From Acetobacter sp. (GTDB taxonomy: Bacteria > Pseudomonadota > Alphaproteobacteria > Acetobacterales > Acetobacteraceae), in NCBI GenBank assembly GCA_012517935.1, contig JAAYUA010000165.1:1-41367 (forward strand): DNA of 41,367 bases. Reading direction: 5' to 3'. Below the pieces are notes generated by a model, which searched no databases, was not told the DNA's origin, and was given only the letters and a program-made list of their open reading frames with translations. How positions within the stretch are numbered: the stretch's first letter is position 1; every line of letters starts with the position of its first letter. The position numbers and the translations under genes are program-made. Below are positions 9,311 through 18,131 of the stretch, piece by piece.

Positions 9311-9898
9311 ATGATGTCCGTATTTTCCTCCGACGGTCATTATGAATACACGCCCCCGCAATCAGTTGCCGTTTATGCGGGTTTCTGGGCGCGTGTATGG
9401 GCTGCGTTAATCGATCATTTCTTTCTGTTTGTCGCTGAAAGCGTTCTGGCCGGGATCTGCGCACCAAAACTTGCCATAGACTGGCAAGCCACTCCTTCCG
9501 GCACTGAAGCGACCAATATCGTCAATGTCGCGTGGACATCCGGATATCAGCACAGCTCTCTCCTTTACCCGCATATTCAGGGAAATCTGCCAACCTGGGC
9601 TGAAACCCTTATGGCCGTCCTTATCCCGGCCTATTTTATTCTTTTCCAGTCATCCCGCATGCGGGCAACGCCCGGCAAGCGAGTGCTCGGGCTGGAAGTC
9701 ACAACCCTCAGCGGAGAGCAGATCAGCATCCTTCGCGCGGCTGTCCGCTTTGTGATCAAAGCTGGAATTTCCATTCCTTTTCTGTGCATTGGTGTGCTGA
9801 TCATCCCGTTCACACGCAGGAAACAAGCACTGCACGATCTTGTCGCAGGCACTCTTGTTATCAAACGTGACAAGATCGCGCATTTCTCCCAATACTAG
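9311..9898 (+). CDS. RDD family membrane protein
   Basis: A 195-residue inner membrane protein with the RDD domain. It starts with a short soluble segment, then AGFWARVWAALIDHFF holds the conserved Arg and Asp of the first helix. A second membrane helix is at about 97-115, followed by ATPGKRVLGLEV and a last helix (ISIPFLCIGVLIIPF) before the KQALHDLVAGTLVI block typical of the family end. Suggested family roles include small-molecule or ion transport, but no substrate can be assigned here. ATG 9311 and the next codon, also ATG (9314), are both possible starts; the AG-rich stretch before them is a weak ribosome site. Confidence 0.85.
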   Translation: MMSVFSSDGHYEYTPPQSVAVYAGFWARVWAALIDHFFLFVAESVLAGICAPKLAIDWQATPSGTEATNIVNVAWTSGYQHSSLLYPHIQGNLPTWAETLMAVLIPAYFILFQSSRMRATPGKRVLGLEVTTLSGEQISILRAAVRFVIKAGISIPFLCIGVLIIPFTRRKQALHDLVAGTLVIKRDKIAHFSQY

Positions 9899-10025
9899 GT
9901 TTCCCATACTTCCTGATTGTGACTGAAAGAATTTTCAGCCTCTTCCACGATCTTCATCAGGCGGCAATACCCTACTTCCTACCCTGACAGCTGCATATTG
10001 TTCGGGGAACAAGGACATACGATTC

Positions 10026-10769
10026 ATGTCATCCAACGCGTCATTGAACAAAAATTTTCTGAAAACCGTTGAAGATGATACCCGAGCGCAAGGATTTGCA
10101 TTCCTTGATGCCGCGTCCATGAAACAAATCCTGGAGATACAAGGCTTAAAAAACTGGGACAGTTTCGCAGACAGCTGGAACGATCTTGGACCGGATCTCT
10201 ATATGGCTGATGGGGGACGCTATCGTCGTCGGCGCTACGCTACGTTTGCACTGGCCCCGAATCACATTACGCGCAAACGTCACCAGCCTCATTATCAAAG
10301 TCGTGATTACAATGCTCTAAACGGTGGTATTGAACGCTGGTTCGAACCCGTTCTGACTGAAATCTGTGAACATCCTGCAATGACTGCCATTCTGCGGATC
10401 GCCGCACAGTTTGCTCAGGACATGACCCCGCTGGCAGAGCGTCCCGAAACCTGGCATGCAGAGGTGCATCAGTTCCGAATTGAAGCTGCAGCCGGAGCCA
10501 GCGGCCGACCAACACCGGAAGGTCTCCACCGTGATGGAGTGGACTGGGTCATGGTGCTGATGGTGCGGCGTGAAAATATTGCCAGTGGTGAAACCTCTAT
10601 CCATGATCTGCAACACAATATCATAGGGCAATTTACACTCCAGAATCCCATGGACACGGCATTCGTGGATGATCACCGCGTATTCCATGGTGTCACTGCC
10701 GTGCATCCCGTTAACACTGAGGAGTTGGCTTTTCGTGACGTTCTGGTTGTGACTCTTCGACATCAATAA
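10026..10769 (+). CDS. 2-oxoglutarate/Fe(II) dioxygenase family protein (IDO-like)
   Basis: A 247-residue protein resembling the 2OG-Fe dioxygenase family that includes Bacillus L-isoleucine 4-hydroxylase. Visible parts are GGRYRRRRYATF near residues 63-74, the probable iron ligands H168 and D170 in PEGLHRDGVDWV, and the distal H221 in VFHGVTAVHPV, with an Arg near the C-terminus for 2-oxoglutarate. Characterised relatives hydroxylate free aliphatic amino acids; the substrate here is unknown. AAGGA is 11 bases before the ATG. It lies 39 bases upstream of the MBOAT gene in the same direction, so a shared transcript is plausible. Family assignment is fairly secure, amino-acid hydroxylation is inference. 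Confidence 0.82.
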   Translation: MSSNASLNKNFLKTVEDDTRAQGFAFLDAASMKQILEIQGLKNWDSFADSWNDLGPDLYMADGGRYRRRRYATFALAPNHITRKRHQPHYQSRDYNALNGGIERWFEPVLTEICEHPAMTAILRIAAQFAQDMTPLAERPETWHAEVHQFRIEAAAGASGRPTPEGLHRDGVDWVMVLMVRRENIASGETSIHDLQHNIIGQFTLQNPMDTAFVDDHRVFHGVTAVHPVNTEELAFRDVLVVTLRHQ

Positions 10770-10808
10770 TTTTATACAAGGTCACATTTCAATCCACAGA
10801 ACTAGAAA

Positions 10809-12185
10809 ATGCTTTTCAGCACACAACCTTTTCTTCTCATCTTCCTTCCACTGACCCTTTTATGCTTCTGGTGCGTTTCCGAACATCAACGTTTGAGACA
10901 GAGTGTTCTCATTCTAGCTTCACTGATTTTCTATGGTCTATGGAACTGGCGATATGTTCCCGCCCTGATTTTACTCAGCGCCATCAACTGGTGGTGCGGA
11001 CAGAAACATGCCACTGGCGGCAGTAAATTATGGCCTGTTTCCTGCATCATTCTTGATCTGTCCATTCTCGCTTTCTGTAAATACGCCAACTTCTTTGCAG
11101 CAACAGCAGATGATCTGATTGGTGCACATCACACACCATGGGAAATCATTCTTCCACTGGGTTTATCGTTTTTCGTTTTTCAGAAAATATCTTATCTGGT
11201 GGACACGATCAAAGGCGATAAAACACGTTATGGATTTCCGGAATTCCTCGAATTTGTAACATTTTTTCCACAACTCATCGCAGGACCGATTGTTCGGCAT
11301 AACGAAATCATCCCACAATTCAGAGAGAAACTGTCCGCAGCTCTCATGTGGGAAAATATCGGACGCGGTCTTGTCCTTCTCATCATCGGTCTATGCAAAA
11401 AGGCTGCAATAGCCGACAGCATGGGCAGCATCGTCACTCCCCTTTATGATCAGGCTACATCCGGCGTAATGCTGACCGCAGCGCAGGCATGGCTGGCTGC
11501 AACAGCATATACCCTTCAAATCTATTTTGATTTCTCTGGTTATTCAGACATGGCCATCGGGATGGCCCTGATGTTCGGCCTCAAATTACCATTCAATTTC
11601 AACAAACCCTATTGCTCAACGTCAATTTCAGAATTCTGGAGACGTTGGCACATGACGCTGTCACGTTTTCTTCGGGATTATATCTACATCCCGCTCGGAG
11701 GAAATCGACGTGGCATGGGACGTCAGTGCTGTAATCTCCTCATCACCATGGGACTCGGAGGATTATGGCACGGAGCCGGATGGACCTTTATCGCATGGGG
11801 CGGAATGCATGGCAGTGCTCTCGCCATAGGGCATCTGTGGAAGTCGCTGAATCGCCCATTGCCAAAACTCGTCGGATGGCTTCTGACGATAATTTTCGTT
11901 ATAATTGCATGGGTTTTTTTTCGCGCTCCGGATTTTCGAACCGCAGCCAATGTCCTGACTGGCATGACGGGTCTTCACGGGCTTGGACACCAACATATCC
12001 GCGATGCCATCATTTTCTGGGGAGCTATTGTCATAGCGCTCGTTGGACCTGCTTCACAAACCGTTGCATTGCAAAAATTAAAACCCTCTCCAATTTATGC
12101 AATAATCGCTGCTCTTGCTCTTGTTGCTCTGATTTTTCTGATCGGCGGGCGTATCCCGGATCCTTTTATTTATTTCCAATTCTGA
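10809..12185 (+). CDS. MBOAT family membrane O-acyltransferase (AlgI/DltB-like)
   Basis: A 458-residue multi-spanning protein with the complete MBOAT core: FFPQLIAGPIVRHNEI (about 152-167), YFDFSGYSDMAIG (239-251), FWRRWHMTLSRFLRDYIYIPLGGNR (277-300, H281), and the catalytic GLGGLWHGAGWTF with H321, followed by H334. Such proteins move acyl, often acetyl, groups across or at the inner membrane onto alginate, other polysaccharides or teichoic acids, usually with an SGNH partner. One follows here 28 bases downstream. The acceptor is not identifiable; no glycan synthase gene is adjacent. The ribosome site before the ATG is weak. Confidence 0.93.
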   Translation: MLFSTQPFLLIFLPLTLLCFWCVSEHQRLRQSVLILASLIFYGLWNWRYVPALILLSAINWWCGQKHATGGSKLWPVSCIILDLSILAFCKYANFFAATADDLIGAHHTPWEIILPLGLSFFVFQKISYLVDTIKGDKTRYGFPEFLEFVTFFPQLIAGPIVRHNEIIPQFREKLSAALMWENIGRGLVLLIIGLCKKAAIADSMGSIVTPLYDQATSGVMLTAAQAWLAATAYTLQIYFDFSGYSDMAIGMALMFGLKLPFNFNKPYCSTSISEFWRRWHMTLSRFLRDYIYIPLGGNRRGMGRQCCNLLITMGLGGLWHGAGWTFIAWGGMHGSALAIGHLWKSLNRPLPKLVGWLLTIIFVIIAWVFFRAPDFRTAANVLTGMTGLHGLGHQHIRDAIIFWGAIVIALVGPASQTVALQKLKPSPIYAIIAALALVALIFLIGGRIPDPFIYFQF

Positions 12186-12213
12186 TCATGTTCTACAGAA
12201 ACAGTTTCAAGGC

Positions 12214-13233
12214 ATGAATAAACATCATAACTGGCGCAGTTTTACCCGCCTTCTGCTCTTCACCGCTTTCGGTAGCGGCCTGCTGCTCTGGTTATTTATC
12301 AGTCTCGTAGACCCATGGGATGTTCTTCCATTTTCTCCAGACTGGCAAAGAATCCCCATTTCCACGAATGCGCGCTACAGTATGCCCGCTCTGGCAAAAA
12401 ACCAGACATTCACATCTGCCATGATCGGAACCTCGACCGGTCGTCTTTTGCAACCGCAGCAATTGGATGCATTATTCAACACACATTTTGTCAATCTGGC
12501 CATGAACAGCGCAACACCGTGGGAGCAGAGAAAAATCCTCCGGCTCTTCCTTCGCTCACATCCCAAACCCGACTATATTCTTATTGATGTTGACCAATCA
12601 TGGTGCTCTCCCAAACAGGGAGAGCTCTCAAGCCCAGCCCGTCCTTTCCCCACATGGATGTACGACGGATCAGCAACAGCACAATATCTCCACATGACAA
12701 GCTTTTACGCCATTCAGGAAGCAGCCAACCAATTTGCCTGGCTCACAGGTCACAAGAAACAGCGTTACGGGTCAGACGGATATACAAATTTTCTGCCTCC
12801 AGACTCTTCATGGAACGAAGCAAAAGTCGATGCCAAATTTCGGGCATGGCCTACCCATAATGCTCCCGCCAACAACACAAAACCAGATATGCCAGGGATG
12901 GCTTTTCTGACGGATCTTTTGAGCGACATCCCACCTGGCACGAAAATCATTCTCTGGAGTCCGCCCGTTGCGGCTGATTTCAGAGGAGCACCCGGCACCA
13001 TGACCGGCCAGATAAGAGAGAGCTGCGATGCCCACATGGGGTATCTGACTCATCTTCGACCAGACATCACGGCCGTAACGTTCAATCTGGATGATCCACG
13101 ACTGAGTGCACGGCATAATTTCTGGGACCCCATACATTTCCGGGCTCCACTTGCAGCTCAGATTGGCAATAATCTGCTTCCTGCCGCACAAAATCAGGAT
13201 TCTCCTGACGGATTTTACAAAATCCTCAGATGA
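12214..13233 (+). CDS. Membrane-anchored SGNH-hydrolase-like protein, probable MBOAT partner
   Basis: A 339-residue protein with one N-terminal membrane segment (about 12-31) and a periplasmic domain. IGTSTGRLL places a candidate nucleophile Ser at about S74, and WDPIHF near the end supplies D305 and H308 in the DxxH arrangement of SGNH/AlgX/AlgJ-type acetyltransferases. NLAMNSATPWEQ could be the block with the oxyanion Asn. Together with the upstream MBOAT gene this is the two-component O-acylation layout. The family match is by motif only; overall similarity to AlgJ/AlgX or DltD is not obvious by eye. AAGG lies almost directly before the ATG, so the start is not certain. Confidence 0.68.
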   Translation: MNKHHNWRSFTRLLLFTAFGSGLLLWLFISLVDPWDVLPFSPDWQRIPISTNARYSMPALAKNQTFTSAMIGTSTGRLLQPQQLDALFNTHFVNLAMNSATPWEQRKILRLFLRSHPKPDYILIDVDQSWCSPKQGELSSPARPFPTWMYDGSATAQYLHMTSFYAIQEAANQFAWLTGHKKQRYGSDGYTNFLPPDSSWNEAKVDAKFRAWPTHNAPANNTKPDMPGMAFLTDLLSDIPPGTKIILWSPPVAADFRGAPGTMTGQIRESCDAHMGYLTHLRPDITAVTFNLDDPRLSARHNFWDPIHFRAPLAAQIGNNLLPAAQNQDSPDGFYKILR

Positions 13234-13285
13234 GAACAAAATACCATGCTATTCTGACGGAATATTCTCAGGACCGTATCACTGC

Positions 13286-14680
13286 ATGAGCATGCTCAGT
13301 CGCCGCACCACACTCGCCGCCTCAACCCTCCTTCTTGCAACTCCCAAATTGCTGCGAGCCAGCACACCCGCGCCGGATTTGCGCATGATACTGCTGGGGG
13401 ACCTACATTCAGGCTATCGCCGCACCGCACGTCTGGCGGCAGCAATACAGTCCGAATGTCGCGTGGACAGCCCAACCGTGATCATCATCAACGGCGACCT
13501 TCTGGAGGGCGGCAATGATCTTGCCCGCCGCAGCGGAGGAGAAGCCGATTTTGCACTGATCCGATCACTGGCCCGCCATGCACCGGTTTATGTGACCATT
13601 GGCAACCATGATTGCGACCTGTTCAGCCTTCACGAATTCATTCAGAAAACAGAGGCCGCAGGTGCAACTGTCATATCGGACATCACCAATCCTCTGTATG
13701 CAGATACGCCCTATGCCGCGCGTCTTTGTCGTTTCCGCACACCCAAAGGGATAACAGTGTCGTTGTCGGCTGTCGCCACCGACGAAAAGGCTCTTTATGA
13801 AAAAGCCTCACGCGAGACAATGACAATCCCTGAATGCACGACTTACGCCAACCAGATTGCCTATCCACTCATTTCCGATGCCGATATTCCTGTCCTGCTT
13901 GTCCATGCAGGTTTTGTCGCTGATAGAAATATCCTTGCAACTTCGCAGAAAGATATAAAACCATTCCTTCTGCATGGATCACATGACCATTTGCGCTTCA
14001 CACACGCCATGCAAGACGGCCGCATGCATCTGCAAAGCGGGGCATGGACACAGAGTTTTCAGGTTGTTGACGCTTTTGCCGGGCGTCCACCCTCGGAATG
14101 GACAGTTCGGGATATCCTGACCGATCATGTTCCACATGAAGATCCAGAACTGGCGAATATCATTGCAAGGATCCGCAAGGATCATCTTTCAGCAAACGAT
14201 ATGAAAATCATTGGAAAGCTTCCGCGCGACATGAATACAGATCAGGCGGGTCTGTGGGCCACAGAACAGATCCGCCTGACAACTAGAGCGGATGCTGCTT
14301 TCATCGGCCATACAACTTTTGGAGACGGGCTTCCTGCAGGAGCCATCACTTCGTGGGATATTGATTCCTTCCTGCGGTTTGACGGCGGCATGTCTTCTGC
14401 CCATATCCGCGGCGATGCATTAACCCGACTTCTGCATAATCGTTGCAATCAACTGGATGGTTCAACACCCTACGATCATCGCACTGGGGACTATCTCTAT
14501 GCGTCCATCAATCCACAGACAGATATTCATCCTGACAAGAAATACACAATAGCAATCAGCAGTTTCCCTGTCTCAACTCAGTCGCGAATGAATGCCTATG
14601 TCGGTGAAAACCTTGAGAATATTACTCCAATCCCGGGAATCAAATTGCGAGATCAGATTGAAAAACACATCTCGCTCTGA
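13286..14680 (+). CDS. Probable Tat-exported metallophosphatase with 5'-nucleotidase-type C-terminal domain
   Basis: A 464-residue calcineurin-like phosphoesterase with the dinuclear-metal motifs in order: GDLHSG (D39, H41), NGDLLEGG (D71), GNHDCD (N107, H108), a His in LLVHAGF, and HGSHDH. The C-terminal third, with GAITSWDIDSFLRFDGGMSSAHIRG split around residue 370, matches the 5'-nucleotidase C-terminal domain of UshA-type enzymes. The N-terminus MSMLSRRTTLAAST followed by a hydrophobic stretch resembles a twin-arginine signal. ATG 13286 was chosen for this signal and for AGGA 11 bases upstream; the frame is open further up but overlaps the previous gene. It would act in the periplasm on nucleotides or another phosphoester; the substrate is unknown. 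Confidence 0.84.
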   Translation: MSMLSRRTTLAASTLLLATPKLLRASTPAPDLRMILLGDLHSGYRRTARLAAAIQSECRVDSPTVIIINGDLLEGGNDLARRSGGEADFALIRSLARHAPVYVTIGNHDCDLFSLHEFIQKTEAAGATVISDITNPLYADTPYAARLCRFRTPKGITVSLSAVATDEKALYEKASRETMTIPECTTYANQIAYPLISDADIPVLLVHAGFVADRNILATSQKDIKPFLLHGSHDHLRFTHAMQDGRMHLQSGAWTQSFQVVDAFAGRPPSEWTVRDILTDHVPHEDPELANIIARIRKDHLSANDMKIIGKLPRDMNTDQAGLWATEQIRLTTRADAAFIGHTTFGDGLPAGAITSWDIDSFLRFDGGMSSAHIRGDALTRLLHNRCNQLDGSTPYDHRTGDYLYASINPQTDIHPDKKYTIAISSFPVSTQSRMNAYVGENLENITPIPGIKLRDQIEKHISL

Positions 14681-14681
14681 A

Positions 14682-16235
14682 TTATCCGGCTTTTCGAAGG
14701 ATTTTACAGATTTTTTTCACAACCCCAGACCAGTCGCGCAATTTCTTCTGCCGCACAATCCGTAACTGGGGATACCAGATACTGGTATCTTTACCGCTCA
14801 ACCATCTCCAGCAATTATCAAACCGGTCCATCAAGATCACGGGACGCCCAAGCGCTCCCGCCAAATGAACAACCGACGTATCGACAGAAACAAGAATATC
14901 GATATTCATCAACAACGCAGCCGTATCATCCATACTCTGCAAATGCCCGGAAAGGTCATGAATGCAGAAATCTGGCGGCATATCATCGATCTGTTGGCTG
15001 TAATCCCCTTTCTGCAAGCTGATGAGGTCTATATTTTCAATCTTCCCTAAAGATTCGAGCAAATGTAAGGGAACCGAACGTTTGCGATCCATCATGTAAG
15101 GCGCCGTTTGGCATGGCCGTCGTGCACCACCCCAGACAAGGCCAACTTTCAGACGATCGCTTTTAGGCAAAAGCTTTCTGAAACGCGTTATTTTTTCAGA
15201 GTCCGCTTCAAGATATGGAACCGGATTTCCAAGTTTTTCCGGATCGGACAGGAAGACCCGCGGCAGGCTGATAAACGGACAATGCCAGTCATAATCAGGC
15301 AATATTCCACCAACCTGAACGCGCCCAACTCCCTTGATGCGACGACACAACTCCGCCAGTTCAGGCGGAACCCAGAGATGAACATGTGCACCACGGGCAA
15401 TCAGCAGCGGCACATAACGCAGATACATGAGCGTATCGCCCAAACCTTCTTCCTGCGTCAGCAAAATGATCTTGCCACGAATATCGTCACCCTGCCTCAA
15501 TGTCGGAAGCAAACGATCACGTGGCAATTTCGTATGTTCTGGCAGATCAAACCGCCATTCGTGCTCCATCCATCCCTGTGCCCACCGCCCATCTTTCAGA
15601 AGAGCTATGGAATGGTTCAGACGAATTTTGGCATCCGTCGGCCTTAGAGCAATTGCTTTTTGATAAGTCGCAATAGCCTCATCCATTCGGCCCACAGCGG
15701 ACAATGTGCAGGCAATATTGGAGAGTGTCTTTGCATTCCCCGGATCACCGCGCAGCGCATATTCAAAGCAATCCAGCGCAGCTTCCGCATCGCCACACTC
15801 ATAAGTCGCTATACCAAGACTATTGAGCGATTCCGAACTGTAGGGATTGATGGTGCAGGAGCGCTGTAAAATATCTCGCGCTTCATAGGGATGCCCGGCC
15901 TGATAAAGAGCCTCTCCCAGAACATTGAGAAGCGCCGGGCTTCCAGAGGGATCTTCTGCGGCAAGCCGGAGAACCGCGATCAGGTTTTCCCTCAAATCCA
16001 ATCCGGCCATAATCGCGAGCAGATGCCAGGCGGGATGACGTCCCTCCCCCCTATCCGTTCGGATCAGAAAGCGTGCCGCCTGAGCGAATTCACCGAGACC
16101 GGTAAAAATAGCGGCATAAAGAAAGCAGGCGGCAACGCCATCCTGCTCGGGATACCCCTTCAAAAGCTCATGCGCTTCTGAAAAATGCCCGGCCCGCACT
16201 TTCTCATCAATTCTGACGAGAAGTGCAGTCTGCAT
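14682..16235 (-). CDS. TPR-containing glycosyltransferase-like protein
   Basis: About 517 residues. The N-terminal half is tetratricopeptide repeats, clearest in NPYSSESLNSLGIATYECGD, DPGNAKTLSNIACTLSAVGR and PTDAKIRLNHSIALLKDGR. The C-terminal half contains LTQEEGLGDTLMYLRYVPLL, LKVGLVWGG and LLMNIDILVSVDTSVVHLAGALGRPV, the pattern of the GT9-like/TPR-glycosyltransferase proteins common in Acetobacteraceae. It probably transfers a sugar to a polysaccharide or protein; donor and acceptor are unknown. The ATG at 16235 has GAAGGA just upstream; GTG at 16253 is an alternative. Its stop is one base from the convergent metallophosphatase stop. Confidence 0.8.
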   Translation of the reverse strand: MQTALLVRIDEKVRAGHFSEAHELLKGYPEQDGVAACFLYAAIFTGLGEFAQAARFLIRTDRGEGRHPAWHLLAIMAGLDLRENLIAVLRLAAEDPSGSPALLNVLGEALYQAGHPYEARDILQRSCTINPYSSESLNSLGIATYECGDAEAALDCFEYALRGDPGNAKTLSNIACTLSAVGRMDEAIATYQKAIALRPTDAKIRLNHSIALLKDGRWAQGWMEHEWRFDLPEHTKLPRDRLLPTLRQGDDIRGKIILLTQEEGLGDTLMYLRYVPLLIARGAHVHLWVPPELAELCRRIKGVGRVQVGGILPDYDWHCPFISLPRVFLSDPEKLGNPVPYLEADSEKITRFRKLLPKSDRLKVGLVWGGARRPCQTAPYMMDRKRSVPLHLLESLGKIENIDLISLQKGDYSQQIDDMPPDFCIHDLSGHLQSMDDTAALLMNIDILVSVDTSVVHLAGALGRPVILMDRFDNCWRWLSGKDTSIWYPQLRIVRQKKLRDWSGVVKKICKILRKAG

Positions 16236-16260
16236 GTTTCCTTCAGGCGTCACGAGAGCC

Positions 16261-16277
16261 GGCCTGAAGATCAGGCC
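16261..16277 (-). terminator. Hairpin overlapping the carD stop codon
   Basis: GGCCTGA-aga-TCAGGCC, a perfect seven-base stem with three-base loop whose right arm includes the carD stop codon. There is no T-run on the minus strand, so it may attenuate rather than end transcription into the TPR-glycosyltransferase gene. Confidence 0.35.
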
Positions 16278-16861
16278 GCCTTCATCGTCGCGGTCAGTTC
16301 CTGAAGGACTGTGGTTGGATCTTTCTTTTCAAGAACAGCGACTTCCGCCACGAAGCGTTCCTGAGCTGCTTCGAAAAGCTTGCGCTCACTGAAACTTCCA
16401 TCAAGGCTGTCAACATTGCGACGAAGATCCCGCAGCACTTCTGCTATCTGGACCAGATCTCCCGAATTGATCTTTTCCTGATAAGCAACTGCGCGACGTG
16501 CCCACATGCCCTTGCTGACATGCGGCTTACCCTTGATCACAGCCATCGCCTTATCAACGATCTCTCTGGAAACAATCTTCCTCAGCCCGGATTTGCGGGC
16601 CTTTGAAAGGGGAATACGCAGTGTCATCTGATTCCCGGGGAAGGAAATCTGAATGACCTCAATCTGCGTGCCAGCAATTTCATCCACGCCAATGCGATCT
16701 ACGCGCCCTACACCATGAGCGGCATAAACGATGGCATCACCTTCCTGAAACGGATCTTCATCCTTAACCTTGGTTTTCGCCTGTGCAGCCGTCGTCGCAG
16801 CTGCTGTGCGGGCCATGGCGTCGGTAACGGCGCCTCTGTGAGCAGGTTTGAAATTATTCAT
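16271..16861 (-). CDS. carD: CarD family transcriptional regulator
   Basis: CarD/CdnL proteins bind RNA polymerase beta through an RID/Tudor-like domain and stabilise open promoter complexes. The 196-residue product has the RID start FQEGDAIVYAAHGVGRVDRI (about 38-57), then TLRIPLSKARKSGLRKIVS and a helical C-terminal domain containing GMWARRAVAYQEKINSGD. It has an extra Ala/Thr-rich N-terminal stretch of about 35 residues before the RID, as often seen in alphaproteobacteria. The ATG at 16861 has AGGA immediately before it; TTG 16879 is possible. It lies between the rodZ-like and TPR-glycosyltransferase genes on the same strand. Confidence 0.93.
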   Translation of the reverse strand: MNNFKPAHRGAVTDAMARTAAATTAAQAKTKVKDEDPFQEGDAIVYAAHGVGRVDRIGVDEIAGTQIEVIQISFPGNQMTLRIPLSKARKSGLRKIVSREIVDKAMAVIKGKPHVSKGMWARRAVAYQEKINSGDLVQIAEVLRDLRRNVDSLDGSFSERKLFEAAQERFVAEVAVLEKKDPTTVLQELTATMKAA

Positions 16862-16967
16862 TCCTGATCTATAGCACAAATAAGGCTCATTGTCTCCCGT
16901 CTCGATAACCCCGCAATCGGGCCGATGGGGAGCTCACATCGAAATCCAGATGTAGCGGCAAGCTGCC

Positions 16968-18131
16968 TTATTGTGCGTCCCGGGAACCACCGCTCAACTG
17001 GCGCGCATTGAGATCATCAGCCGACGTGCCAGATACCGGTTTTGCCTGAACAGGCTTGGCGGGTTTTACAGAATGCACGTTGTCCGCAGTCGGAACGTCA
17101 AACAGAGTTCCATTCTGCACGACTGCCAGTGTGAGAGGCAGATTGCGCCTCACAGCGCCCGGACGACCCAGAGGCGGACTGACCACACCGCCTCCAGCCA
17201 CCTGCAACCCTCCTGCATTTCCAACCGTCAGTTTGCATGCATCACCGCATTCCGGCGGCACATCCCAAACTTCTCCAGCCCGGAAGAGATGGTCGTAAAT
17301 CACTTTACCATCTGCATTGCGCACCTGTACCCACGCCTGACCAGAAGCCCGCAACTGAAGCCCCTGGCCTGCTATTGGTGGCGCATCAATGGCCGCTTCC
17401 TTCTCCTCGCCAGCCGTTACCGGATTGCTCTGCACAACGTTTTCAGCGGCCTGAGCCGGCACAGGTTCCAGAACTGGCGGTACTGGCGTTGTGCTCACAG
17501 GAGCAGAAGGCTTCGGAACAATCTCCGACTTGGTCACAGAAGATGGTGGAATGGCAGCCGAAGACGGTGGCGATGATGGTTTACTCGCCGGCATGACCGA
17601 AGCAATCTGGGGTGATGGTTGCGCATGTCCACTGACACCCGGCATGACCCGAGCAACAGATGGAATGGTTTGAACAGGCAGAACATCACGCCCCATGTAA
17701 TGATACCATGCCGCGTAAGCGCCGATCAGAACCATCACACCCAGGAAAATGATCACACTTGCCGGAACCGTCTTCTCCCCCACAGGGGCAGGAAAAAGAA
17801 GTTCAGGTTTCTGAATGCCTGCCCGCGCCTCTTTCCTGAAATTGGCAACCATTACGTCCGGATCAAAGCCCAGAGAGCCTGCATAGGTCCGCAAAAATCC
17901 CAGAGCATAAGCTCCGCTTGGAAGAGCCGCCGGGTCGCCATTTTCAAGAGCATCAAGATATTCAGGCCGAATTCTCAACCATTGGGCAACGGCTTCGACG
18001 TCCCACCCCAATGCCTCGCGACGCTGGCGCAGCGCCGGGCCGACACCCAGCGATGCAGGATCGGGCAACGGTCGGAACCAGACTTCTTCCGTTCCCACCT
18101 CAACAGAGGATGTGTCATGCTCGTCTGTCAT
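16968..18131 (-). CDS. RodZ-like protein (cytoplasmic HTH, membrane segment, DUF4115)
   Basis: A 387-residue cytoskeleton-associated protein candidate. The order is: N-terminal Cro/RodZ-type helix-turn-helix (about 28-90, containing LRQRREALGWDVEAVAQWL and GAYALGFLRTYAGSLG), a transmembrane segment at about 126-145 (VIIFLGVMVLIGAYAAWY), a long Pro/Ser/Ala-rich periplasmic linker, and a C-terminal DUF4115 domain (LQLRASGQAWVQVRNADG ... LFRAGEVWDVPP). RodZ links MreB to the cell wall machinery. The start overlaps the stop of the preceding nitronate monooxygenase gene by four bases, indicating translational coupling. Confidence 0.88.
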   Translation of the reverse strand: MTDEHDTSSVEVGTEEVWFRPLPDPASLGVGPALRQRREALGWDVEAVAQWLRIRPEYLDALENGDPAALPSGAYALGFLRTYAGSLGFDPDVMVANFRKEARAGIQKPELLFPAPVGEKTVPASVIIFLGVMVLIGAYAAWYHYMGRDVLPVQTIPSVARVMPGVSGHAQPSPQIASVMPASKPSSPPSSAAIPPSSVTKSEIVPKPSAPVSTTPVPPVLEPVPAQAAENVVQSNPVTAGEEKEAAIDAPPIAGQGLQLRASGQAWVQVRNADGKVIYDHLFRAGEVWDVPPECGDACKLTVGNAGGLQVAGGGVVSPPLGRPGAVRRNLPLTLAVVQNGTLFDVPTADNVHSVKPAKPVQAKPVSGTSADDLNARQLSGGSRDAQ

